In this document: positions 45,536 through 53,383 of the stretch, piece after piece
Numbering within the stretch: position 1 is the first letter of the stretch
How the letters are laid out: every line of letters begins with the position of its first letter
Source: Cellulomonas chitinilytica
GTDB taxonomy: Bacteria > Actinomycetota > Actinomycetes > Actinomycetales > Cellulomonadaceae
NCBI RefSeq assembly: GCF_016862675.1
Contig: NZ_BONK01000004.1
Location: 248,001-312,000, forward strand
DNA: 64,000 nt
Direction: 5' to 3'
Made by a program: the position numbers and the translations under genes
Notes under the pieces: model-generated
Told to the model about the DNA's origin: nothing
Seen by the model: only the letters and a program-made list of their open reading frames with translations
The model's database searches: none

Positions 45536-46450
45536 ATGACTGCTCCCGTCGTCGTCGCCCGGGGCCTGCGCAAGGCCTACGGCGACGTGACCGTGCTCGA
45601 CGGCGTCGACCTCGACGTCGGCCGCGGCGAGGTGCTCGCCCTGCTGGGCCCCAACGGCGCCGGCAAGACGACCACCGTCCGGATCCTGTCCACGCTCCTC
45701 AAGCCCGACGGCGGCACCGCGCACGTCGCCGGCGCCGACGTGCTCCGCGACCCCGGCCGGGTCCGGGCCGCGATCAGCCTCACCGGGCAGTACGCGGCGG
45801 TCGACGAGCTGCTCACCGGAGAGGAGAACCTGCGGCTCATGGCCCGGCTGGCCCACCTGCCGTCGCGGGAGATCCGCACGCGGTCCGCCGACCTGCTCGA
45901 GCTGTTCGACCTCACCGACGCCGCCCGCCGCGTCGTCAAGACCTACTCCGGCGGCATGCGTCGCCGGCTCGACCTCGCCGTCAGCCTGCTGAGCCGCCCC
46001 CAGGTCGTCTTCCTCGACGAGCCGACCACCGGCCTCGACCCGCGCAGCCGCAACGACCTGTGGGACGTCATCCGCGACGTCGTCGCCGGCGGCGCGACCG
46101 TGCTGCTCACCACGCAGTACCTGGAGGAGGCCGACCAGCTCGCCGACCGGATCTCCGTCATCGACCACGGCCGGATGATCGCCGAGGGGACCGCATCCGA
46201 CCTCAAGCGGTCGGTCGGGTCCGCGCACGTCGAGGTCGTGCTGCGCTCCGGGGCCGCCGAGCAGCTGCCCACCGACGGGTCCGTGCCCGACGTGCGGCGG
46301 ATCCTCGCCGACATCGAGCGGCGCGGCGTCGACGTCGAGAGCTGGCAGGTCCGCTCCCCCACGCTCGACGACGTCTTCCTCACCCTCACCGGCCGGCCCG
46401 CGGACGCGTCCGACGCGCTCGTCGGCGCCTCCACCTCTCGGGAGTCCTGA
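45536..46450 (+). CDS. ABC-2 exporter ATPase (DrrA-like)
   Basis: 304 residues. Walker A GPNGAGKTT, signature YSGGMRRRLDLA, Walker B VFLDEPTTGLDPRS, switch His replaced by Gln in TTQYLEEAD (common in this group), and C-terminal RSPTLDDVFL. Drug-exporter ATPase of the daunorubicin type. Stop overlaps the permease start (TGATG). Preceded by a TetR operator and divergent from the coiled-coil TetR gene. Confidence 0.92.
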   Translation: MTAPVVVARGLRKAYGDVTVLDGVDLDVGRGEVLALLGPNGAGKTTTVRILSTLLKPDGGTAHVAGADVLRDPGRVRAAISLTGQYAAVDELLTGEENLRLMARLAHLPSREIRTRSADLLELFDLTDAARRVVKTYSGGMRRRLDLAVSLLSRPQVVFLDEPTTGLDPRSRNDLWDVIRDVVAGGATVLLTTQYLEEADQLADRISVIDHGRMIAEGTASDLKRSVGSAHVEVVLRSGAAEQLPTDGSVPDVRRILADIERRGVDVESWQVRSPTLDDVFLTLTGRPADASDALVGASTSRES

Positions 46451-47250
46451 TGACCGCCACCGCGCTCGCCCCTGCACCCCTGACGACCCGCGTCCCGCGC
46501 GGGCAGGTCACCCGCGACACCAACGCCCTCATCTGGCGCTGCGTGCGCCGGTCGACCCGGCAGGTCGACTCCGTGTTCATCTCGGTGCTGCTGCCCGTGA
46601 TGCTGCTGCTGATGTTCGTCTACGTGTTCGGCGGGGCCATCGACTCCGGGGGCGACTACGTCGACTTCGTGGTGCCCGGCATCATCCTGCTCACCGCCGG
46701 GTACGCCGCCGCGAACACCGCCGTCGAGGTCGCGACCGACACGACGAACGGCATCATGGACCGCTTCCGGTCGATGCCGATCCGCGCGACCGGCGTCCTC
46801 ACCGGCCACGTCGTCGCGAGCATGATCCGCAACGCCGTCTCCACCGCGCTCGTCATCGGCGTCGCGTTCCTCGTCGGGTTCAGCCCGCACGCGTCGGCCC
46901 TCGAGTGGCTCGGTGCGCTCGGCATGATCGCGTTGTTCGTGCTGGCCCTCACGTGGGTCGGCGTCGCCATCGGGCTCGTCGCGTCCGGGCCCGAGGCGGC
47001 CAGCGGGTTCACGTTCGTCATCCTGTTCGTGCCCTACCTGTCCTCGGCGTTCGTGCCGATCGACACCATGCCCTCCGTGCTGTCGACCATCGCCGAGTAC
47101 AACCCGATCACGCCTGTCACCGACACCGTGCGGGGGCTGCTGCTCGGGATGCCCGTCGGGTCCGCCGCGTGGCAGGCGATCGTGTGGCTCGGCGCGATCT
47201 TCGTCGTGGCCCGGGTCGCGTCGGGGGTGCTGTTCCGCCGGGCCGCCTGA
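46450..47250 (+). CDS. ABC-2 exporter permease (DrrB-like)
   Basis: 266 residues, six membrane segments. Conserved parts include YVDFVVPGIILLTAGYAAANTAVEVATDTTNGIMDRFRSMPI and AEYNPITPVTDTVRGLLLG. It completes the exporter with the preceding ATPase. Similar in type to the PadR-controlled exporter at 11-13 kb but not a recent copy. Confidence 0.9.
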   Translation: MTATALAPAPLTTRVPRGQVTRDTNALIWRCVRRSTRQVDSVFISVLLPVMLLLMFVYVFGGAIDSGGDYVDFVVPGIILLTAGYAAANTAVEVATDTTNGIMDRFRSMPIRATGVLTGHVVASMIRNAVSTALVIGVAFLVGFSPHASALEWLGALGMIALFVLALTWVGVAIGLVASGPEAASGFTFVILFVPYLSSAFVPIDTMPSVLSTIAEYNPITPVTDTVRGLLLGMPVGSAAWQAIVWLGAIFVVARVASGVLFRRAA

Positions 47251-47267
47251 CACCCGTGCTGGACGAC

Positions 47268-47298
47268 GCCCGCCCGTGGACCCGTGCCGCGGGCGGGC
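47268..47298 (+). terminator. Hairpin after the ABC-2 permease gene
   Basis: GCCCGCCCG (47268-47276) pairs with CGGGCGGGC (47290-47298) around a 13-base loop, 18 bases after the stop. Confidence 0.6.
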
Positions 47299-47388
47299 GA
47301 CCGCGTGTCGGCCGGCCGGTCCGGCGGCTCGCTCACCATCCCGCCCAAACGGTGCATATGCCGCGCTGAGCACGGACATACTCCTCGC

Positions 47389-47991
47389 GTGGCACCTGAG
47401 GTGGGAACGCCAGAGACCGGCGAGAGATCGATACAGCGCGGGTCGGCGCGAGAGTCCGACTCCTGGTTCGACCAGATGGTCGTCGACCTGCGACCCGACC
47501 TCGACGCGTATGTGCGCCGACGAAGCGGCCACTGCGACATGGACGACGTGGTCTCCGCGGTCCTGAGCGCTGTGTGGACGGTCGGGGAGCGCATGCCCGC
47601 CGATGCCGGCGAGCGTCGGGCATTCGTCTTCGGGGTCGCCAGGAACAAGCTGGTGGACTTGTCGCGGTCCCGTGCTCGTGCGGCCCGAGCAGCGACGATG
47701 CTGCGTCCGCTCCGCGCGGGCGTCGTCGACGATCCCGCCGAGCTCGTCGTTCTCACCGACACCGCCGGGCGGATGGTCACGCGGCTGCCCGCAGCCGAGC
47801 GTGACGCGATGCGGCTCACCCTCGCCGGGTTCTCGGCCTCTGAGGGGGCAGCGGTGCTCGGGTGCACGCCGTCCGCGTTCTCGAGCAGGGTGGAGAGGGC
47901 GCGCCGCAGGATGCGCTCGTGGTGGGACGACGACGGCGTCGCCGAGCCCGGCGCCGGGGCCCGTCGGCGTGAGTGTGAGGCACCTCACTGA
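47389..47991 (+). CDS. ECF-type RNA polymerase sigma factor
   Basis: 200 residues. Sigma region 2 is seen in DLRPDLDAYVRRRSGHCDMDDVVSAVLSAVWTV and RRAFVFGVARNKLVDLSRS. Region 4 is in VTRLPAAERDAMRLTLAGFSASEGAAVLGCTPSAFSSRVERARRRM. No anti-sigma factor gene is adjacent. GTG at 47389 has no ribosome site but a CATACT -10-like element lies a few bases before it, suggesting a leaderless message. It heads the second secreted-peptide locus and may drive it. Confidence 0.85.
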   Translation: MAPEVGTPETGERSIQRGSARESDSWFDQMVVDLRPDLDAYVRRRSGHCDMDDVVSAVLSAVWTVGERMPADAGERRAFVFGVARNKLVDLSRSRARAARAATMLRPLRAGVVDDPAELVVLTDTAGRMVTRLPAAERDAMRLTLAGFSASEGAAVLGCTPSAFSSRVERARRRMRSWWDDDGVAEPGAGARRRECEAPH

Positions 47992-48083
47992 ATCGTGGGG
48001 TGACGGGTGGCCGACCTCCAGCGATGTGTGGGCGAGCCCCGGAGAACCACTGGGGTGCCATCCGCAGGAAGGGGAACGTCGAC

Positions 48084-48536
48084 ATGGTTCGACGACTTAT
48101 CGGCATCGGCGCGGTCTTCGCGACCTTGGCGGGCGCAGGCCTGGTCACGGCCGGCGCTGCCGACGCGGCCTACACCGACTGCCCGGTCGGCCGCGCGTGC
48201 ATCTGGGGAGACAGCCAGTACCAGACCGGCGGCAACGGAGCGTCGCTCCTCAGCTTCTTGTACTCGTACGAGAACTTCGGTCGCGGCACCTACCCGGGCA
48301 CGACCAGGAACGGCAACGACTCTGCGTCGTCGGTCGTCAACAGGGGGCGGGGCGACTACGCGCTCTTCTACTACGACAACTACTGCCAGGTGCAGGTCTT
48401 CACCCTCCAGCCGAACGGGGAGCGTGACCCGGACCTCAGCAACGGGATCTCGACGAACTCCTTGTACAAGGTCGGCCCCGAGGTGAACGACAACCTCACC
48501 GGCGCGAAGTTCTTCGGCCAGGTCTGCAACCCGTGA
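48084..48536 (+). CDS. Secreted I36 / crystallin-like small protein
   Basis: 150 residues. Signal peptide of about 30 ending in AADA-AYT. The mature part begins with CPVGRACIWGDSQYQTGG and continues with ENFGRGTY, NDSASSVVNRG and YALFYYDNYC. This is the beta/gamma-crystallin-like pattern of peptidase inhibitor family I36 and related secreted proteins. Three Cys pairs are possible. AAGGGGA precedes the ATG by eight bases. It occupies the same position in its locus as the bacteriocin at 37836. Confidence 0.75.
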   Translation: MVRRLIGIGAVFATLAGAGLVTAGAADAAYTDCPVGRACIWGDSQYQTGGNGASLLSFLYSYENFGRGTYPGTTRNGNDSASSVVNRGRGDYALFYYDNYCQVQVFTLQPNGERDPDLSNGISTNSLYKVGPEVNDNLTGAKFFGQVCNP

Positions 48537-48548
48537 CGTCGTAGTACC

Positions 48549-48587
48549 GGTGCGCGGGTGCCACCCGAGAGGTGTCACCCGCGCACC
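48549..48587 (+). terminator. 12-bp hairpin between secreted-protein and lipoprotein genes
   Basis: GGTGCGCGGGTG pairs perfectly with CACCCGCGCACC, and the loop itself holds a CACC/GGTG pairing. It starts 13 bases after the stop, matching the hairpin position in the bacteriocin locus. Confidence 0.75.
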
Positions 48588-48629
48588 TCCCGTAGGCGCA
48601 GAACCGAGTGAGTGGACCAAGGAGCAGGC

Positions 48630-49502
48630 GTGGATCGTCGTATTGCCGTCGTGGCGGCCGCAGCAGCAGTGATGGGCCTCGCGGCCTGTTCGTCCCCCGG
48701 CGACGCGGAGCCGCATGCCGACGTCGAGTCGATGTTCACCAAGAACGTGGCTCACTGGGTGATGCCGCTGGACTCCTTCGTGCTGGCGCCCGAGTCGCCG
48801 AAGCAGTCCACGGCGCGGTGGGCGCTCGTGCGCACGTGCATGGTCGACAAGGGCCACACCGACTACCCCGCGCCGCCCTACTCCTCCGACGTGGACTCGC
48901 AGACCCGCAACTCGTCGTCGCGGATCCTCTTCGACGGGCCGAGAGCGGCGCGCTGGGGCTATCGCGACGAGCCGATCGTCGACCCCGACGTGCTGCAGGC
49001 CGCTCACGCCCAGCTCGACGCCATCGCCGACGCGGCGCCGGCCGACTTCGAGTCGTGCGACGACTCGGCGGCGGACGCGATGGGCCCGCCACCGCAGAGC
49101 ACGCTGGACGTGGCCGCGGTCGGGGTCGGTGCCTACGCCGCAGCCAAGCAGGACCCCGCGGTCCTCGCGGCGGTCGACACGTGGAAGAAGTGCATGGCAC
49201 CCCAGGGCGTGGTCGACCTGCCCGACGACCCGTACGCCATGCCCTCCGACTCCTTGCGGACGCGTTTCGGCTGGTCGTCCGACGCACGCCCGTCGCAGGC
49301 AGGGGCCGACGAGATCGCTGTCGCGACCGCCGACGCGGCCTGCCGCGAGTCGAGCGGGTTCACCCAGGTGCGCTACGACGCCGAGTGGGACCGCCAGCTC
49401 GCCCAGGTCGAGGACAACCTTGCTGCGCTCGAGCGGGCGAAGGAGGCCTGGGACGACTACGAGGCACGGCTCGACGGGTTGATCGCCGCCAATGGGGGCT
49501 GA
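48630..49502 (+). CDS. Cys-containing lipoprotein of the second locus
   Basis: 290 residues. Lipobox LAAC (C20). The mature part has segments RTCMVDKGHTDYP, FESCDDSA, WKKCMAPQGVVDLP and ADAACRESSGF, the same C(L/M)xxxG style as the lipoprotein at 38209 but longer. A helical tail (LAQVEDNLAALERAKEAWDDYEARLDG) ends it. GTG with AAGGAG five bases upstream. Its last 11 bases overlap the next gene. Confidence 0.75.
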   Translation: MDRRIAVVAAAAAVMGLAACSSPGDAEPHADVESMFTKNVAHWVMPLDSFVLAPESPKQSTARWALVRTCMVDKGHTDYPAPPYSSDVDSQTRNSSSRILFDGPRAARWGYRDEPIVDPDVLQAAHAQLDAIADAAPADFESCDDSAADAMGPPPQSTLDVAAVGVGAYAAAKQDPAVLAAVDTWKKCMAPQGVVDLPDDPYAMPSDSLRTRFGWSSDARPSQAGADEIAVATADAACRESSGFTQVRYDAEWDRQLAQVEDNLAALERAKEAWDDYEARLDGLIAANGG

Positions 49503-50742
49503 CGGGACGGCACCGGAGGGTCGCCGACCGCGCCGGGTGAGCGCGACGGCCGCTGGTACTGCGGCCGTCGTCGTCATGGCGATGTGCATCGGCGCCGGAT
49601 GGGCGCTCGCGCACCGCTTCGAGTCGCCGGAGCAGAGGCAGGCCGCCGCGACGCCGCCGGCCCCGCTCGACGTCGTCGTGCAGGTGCGCGCGGGTGTGCT
49701 GGAGGAGCAGACGACCGCCGTGGCAGATGTCGGCGACGCGGCGACCACGTCGGTCCGGGTGACGGGAGCCTCCGGGCTCTCGGTGGTGACGGCCGCACCG
49801 CTCGCACCTGGGGCGAGCGTCGTCCCAGGCACGGTGGTGCTCGAGGTCAACGGGCGCCCCGTGTTCGCACTCCCCGGCGCGTTTCCCTTCTACCGCGACC
49901 TGTCGACAGGTGACACGGGGCCGGACGTCGAGCAGCTGCAGCGCGCACTGAAGGGCCTGGGCCACCTGCGTGGTCGGACGACGGGCACCTTCGACGCCGC
50001 TACCGAGGCTGCCGTCCGGCGGATGTACAAGGCGGCGGGCTACGACCCCGCGCTCGTGGCGGTGACTCCGCCGGCCGTCGAGACACCCGCGCAGGGAGCG
50101 GACGGTGCACCGCAGGACGAGGCGTCGGCAGCGGACGGTGCACCCCAGGACGAGGCGCCGACGGGGCAGGAGGTTCCGACGGCCGCCACGCCTGCAGCCA
50201 CCACGGTGCCGTTGAGCGACCTCACCGTGGTGACGGACCTGCCACAGTCCTTCGTCACGGGACCAGGAGTGGGCGCCGTTCTCACCGCCGAGAGCGTGTA
50301 CGTGCTCTCGAACGGTGCCCTGACGTCGTCGAGCGCCGTCCCGGCGGGCATCGCGCTGCAGATGAAGCCGGGCAGTGCGGCGACTCTGGTCGACGCCGAG
50401 GGCACCACCGTCGTCGGCCGTGTCGGCCCGGCCGTCCAGGACGGGGCCGACGGAGCGATGCGCGTGTCATACCTGACCGAGGCGGCACTCCCCGCGTCGT
50501 GGAGGGGAACGCAGGTCATCGCCACGGTCACGCTCGAGACCGTCGGTCAAGAGTCGCTGATCGTGCCCAACCGTGCCGTCGTCACCGCTGGTGGCGGCGC
50601 CCTGACGGTGCTTCGGCGCACATCGGGGAACGAGTTCGCCAGCGTCCCTGTGAAGCGCCTGGGTGCGCTGGCGGGCCAGAGCGCCATCACCCCTGTCGAA
50701 CCAGGTGCGCTCAAGGCGGGCGACGAGGTCCGGGTGCGCTGA
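49492..50742 (+). CDS. Peptidoglycan-binding membrane-fusion-type protein (second locus)
   Basis: 416 residues. One N-terminal membrane segment (about 20-40), a beta-rich part, and a PG_binding_1 domain near residues 140-180 (TGDTGPDVEQLQRALKGLGHL...DAATEAAVRRMYKAAG). Next comes a Gln/Asp/Ala-rich linker with the repeat DGAPQDEA, then MacA/HlyD-like beta domains ending near VPVKRLGALAGQ. Clear counterpart of the protein at 38828. The linker repeat is specific to this copy. Starts inside the lipoprotein gene. Confidence 0.82.
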   Translation: MGADGTAPEGRRPRRVSATAAGTAAVVVMAMCIGAGWALAHRFESPEQRQAAATPPAPLDVVVQVRAGVLEEQTTAVADVGDAATTSVRVTGASGLSVVTAAPLAPGASVVPGTVVLEVNGRPVFALPGAFPFYRDLSTGDTGPDVEQLQRALKGLGHLRGRTTGTFDAATEAAVRRMYKAAGYDPALVAVTPPAVETPAQGADGAPQDEASAADGAPQDEAPTGQEVPTAATPAATTVPLSDLTVVTDLPQSFVTGPGVGAVLTAESVYVLSNGALTSSSAVPAGIALQMKPGSAATLVDAEGTTVVGRVGPAVQDGADGAMRVSYLTEAALPASWRGTQVIATVTLETVGQESLIVPNRAVVTAGGGALTVLRRTSGNEFASVPVKRLGALAGQSAITPVEPGALKAGDEVRVR

Positions 50743-50744
50743 CG

Positions 50745-52640
50745 ATGGCAGATCTCGAGCTGAGCGACGTCACCCAGACGTTCGGCGGTGACTCTCCCGT
50801 GCGCGCCCTCCGAGGGGTGTCGTTGACGATTCGCCAAGGCGAGTTCGTCGCGATCGAAGGGCCCTCGGGCAGCGGGAAGTCGACGCTCCTCAACCAGCTG
50901 GCGCTGCTCCAGGCACCGACCAGCGGCGACTACCTCATCGACGGGGTGTCGATGACCCGGGCGAGCGAGCGCCGGCGCGCCCGCGCGCGCAGCAGGCTGT
51001 TCGGCTTCGTGTTCCAGTCGTTCCACCTCCTCGACGCCAGGCCCGTCGTGGACAGCGTGGAGCTCGGCCTCTTCTACCGCGGGGTGCCGGCTCGCGAGCG
51101 TCGGCGGCGGGCCCTCGAGGCGCTCGCAGCCGTCGGGCTCAGCGACAAGGCGTGGCGCCTCGCTCGTCATCTCTCGGGCGGTGAACGTCAGCGCGCGGCG
51201 GTGGCCCGCGCGCTCGCGGTCGGCGCCCCGTTGATCGTCGCGGACGAACCCACAGGCAACCTCGACAGCCGGACGAGCGCATCGGTCATCGGCCTGCTGT
51301 CCGCGTTGTCGGAACAGGGACGCACGGTCGTGCTCGTCACTCACGACCATGACGTCGCCGCCGCGACGCCACGCCAGCTGGTCATGCGGGACGGCTGTCT
51401 CATCTCGGACTCCGGGCACGCAAGGGTCGACCTGGCTGACGAACCTGCCGGGATCCAGACCGCACCTGGACGTGACAGCCATGTGCGAGCGGTCGACCTG
51501 TGGGTGGACGCGCTTCGCTCGCTCGCCGCACGACCGGGGAAGACAGGTGCGCTGGTGGTCGCGGTCGGCGTGGCGGTGGGCCTCGCGATCGCGACGCTGG
51601 GCATCTCCGAGACGGCGGCAGGGCAGGTGTCGGACCGCTTCGACGCAGACCGGAACGTCGAGGTGACGGTCGTCGACAAGGGAAGGGCCGTGGATCCGTT
51701 CGTCCCTGCGGGTCCTGCCGAGGTCGCGGCGCGGCTCGGGCAGCTCACCGGGGTCCAGGCCGCCGGGGCGCTGGTCGACTACGGCCACCACGTGTCCGCA
51801 GGTGCGGGAGACCGAGGGGTCTCGACCGGACAGGTCTACGCGGCCACCGACGGGACCATCGAGGCGGCACGGTTGGAGGTCGACTGGGCGGCCCGCTCGC
51901 ACGTGCTCGGCCCCGGGCAGGCGCTGCTCGGCACGTATGCAGCCGAGGAGCTGGACATCGGTCCGCTCGACGCCGGCGCGGTGGTCGCCGTCGACGGCCG
52001 CGAGCTCGAGGTCGTGGGTGTCATCACCAGGTCGCCGCGCGAGGAGAACCTGCTCGCGGCAGTCGTCCTCACCGACGCCGACGCGAACCGGCTGTTCGCG
52101 CCGCACGGCGACGTCGCCCAGCTGATCGTCACCGTGCCCGGAGCCGCACCGCAGGTCGCCCGCCAGGCGCCGCTCGTGGTGCGGCCGACGGATCCCGAGG
52201 CGGTGACGGTGGTCCTTCCGCCCGATCCGCAGCGCCTGCGCGCCGGAATCGAGTCGGACCTGCGTACGACGCTCCTCGTGCTCACCGCGGTGGCCGTGCT
52301 CGCGTCGGTCGTCGGCCTGGCGAACTCGATGGTGATGTCCGTGATCCATCGGTCGGCCGAGTTCGGGCTTCGCCGCGCGATAGGGGCGCGTCGAAAGCAC
52401 GTGGTCCTCGGTGTCATCTCCGAAGCCATGCTGATCGGTCTGGCCGGGGCGCTCATCGGCCTGTTCCTCGGGATCGCAGCGGTGCTGGCGACGACCATCG
52501 CACAACGGTGGCAACCAGTGCTCGATCTGCGCCTCGTTCCGGTCGCGATCGCGACGGGCGTCGTCGTGGGTGGCGTCTCGGGCGTCGTCTCGGCCTTGCG
52601 TGCGGCCCGGATCCAGCCCGCCGACGCGTTGCGCACCTGA
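50745..52640 (+). CDS. MacB-like fused ABC ATPase-permease (second locus)
   Basis: 631 residues. The N-terminal ATPase has GPSGSGKST, FVFQSFHLLDARPV, LSGGERQRAA, LIVADEPTGNLD and VTHDHD. A MacB-type permease follows: first membrane segment near 268-290, an extracytoplasmic domain, and three C-terminal segments with NSMVMSVIHRSAEFGLRRAIGA and ARIQPADALRT. In the bacteriocin locus these two halves are separate genes. With the adaptor upstream it should form a tripartite-like envelope complex. Confidence 0.9.
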   Translation: MADLELSDVTQTFGGDSPVRALRGVSLTIRQGEFVAIEGPSGSGKSTLLNQLALLQAPTSGDYLIDGVSMTRASERRRARARSRLFGFVFQSFHLLDARPVVDSVELGLFYRGVPARERRRRALEALAAVGLSDKAWRLARHLSGGERQRAAVARALAVGAPLIVADEPTGNLDSRTSASVIGLLSALSEQGRTVVLVTHDHDVAAATPRQLVMRDGCLISDSGHARVDLADEPAGIQTAPGRDSHVRAVDLWVDALRSLAARPGKTGALVVAVGVAVGLAIATLGISETAAGQVSDRFDADRNVEVTVVDKGRAVDPFVPAGPAEVAARLGQLTGVQAAGALVDYGHHVSAGAGDRGVSTGQVYAATDGTIEAARLEVDWAARSHVLGPGQALLGTYAAEELDIGPLDAGAVVAVDGRELEVVGVITRSPREENLLAAVVLTDADANRLFAPHGDVAQLIVTVPGAAPQVARQAPLVVRPTDPEAVTVVLPPDPQRLRAGIESDLRTTLLVLTAVAVLASVVGLANSMVMSVIHRSAEFGLRRAIGARRKHVVLGVISEAMLIGLAGALIGLFLGIAAVLATTIAQRWQPVLDLRLVPVAIATGVVVGGVSGVVSALRAARIQPADALRT

Positions 52641-52701
52641 GCCGGGCCGACGGTCGGCGCGTTCTCGGCGTTGCGGCGCAGCGCAGGGCGGCGAGCGTGC
52701 G

Positions 52702-53331
52702 TCACCCGTCCGAGTCGGCTCGATCCCCGTGGTCGGCGTCGGCGCGGACATGCACCACGAGCTGCTCGGGCCAGGCGCCGGAGCCGAGGTCGGTCGTCGA
52801 GAGGGCGGCCGACCCGAGGAGCTTGGTGTCAGGCATGAAGTGGACCGTCGTGCCGGTGCGGCCGTCTGAGTCGACCGGCACGAGGTCGGTGACCGGGATC
52901 CCGTGCTCGTACCGCTGGGTCCAGGCGCCGTCGCGGCGGTGGTTGGTGTGCACGAGCCAGGCGCTGAGCGCGGCGACCACCGACATGCCGCGTCGGGGGT
53001 GGCCGTCCGGGAGCGGCGGCGCGTCGGGGGCGTCGAAGAACCGCAGGTCCTTGGTCGCCATGACGGGCTTCCTGATCGGCGTCCCGTCGGGGCCGAGGCG
53101 GGTGTCGGTGCCGCGCCCGTCGTCGCCGACGGACACCGAGCCGTCGGCGTGGAGCGTCACGACGCATCGACCGCTGCCCGTCTCGACGGCTTCCTCCGCC
53201 GGGTAGGCGATCGTCTCGAGCACGAGGTGCAGCAGCCCGCCCGGGGCGTACCTGGTGGGGTCGGCGCGCACCGTGTCGAGGTGCGCCACGTCCACGGTCG
53301 CCGCCCAGTCGTGCGTCGTGTTCTGCCACAT
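52702..53331 (-). CDS. Stand-alone GyrB/ParE-like GHKL ATPase domain protein
   Basis: 209 residues resembling only the N-terminal ATP-binding domain of type II topoisomerase B subunits. LVLETIAYPAEEAVE corresponds to the Glu/Asn helix; VTLHADGSVSVGDDGRGTDTR to the DNGRG loop; HPRRGMSVVAALSAWLVH to the GLHGVGxSVVNALS segment. The usual GLHGVG glycines are reduced to PRRGM. No transducer or TOPRIM domain follows. Topoisomerase activity is not expected. ATG at 53331; it follows hrpA in opposite order on the same strand with a 52-base gap. Confidence 0.75.
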   Translation of the reverse strand: MWQNTTHDWAATVDVAHLDTVRADPTRYAPGGLLHLVLETIAYPAEEAVETGSGRCVVTLHADGSVSVGDDGRGTDTRLGPDGTPIRKPVMATKDLRFFDAPDAPPLPDGHPRRGMSVVAALSAWLVHTNHRRDGAWTQRYEHGIPVTDLVPVDSDGRTGTTVHFMPDTKLLGSAALSTTDLGSGAWPEQLVVHVRADADHGDRADSDG

Positions 53332-53383
53332 CGTCGTGCTCGTCTCATCTCGTCGGGGTCCGGGCAGAGGGCCGAAAGGGCGG

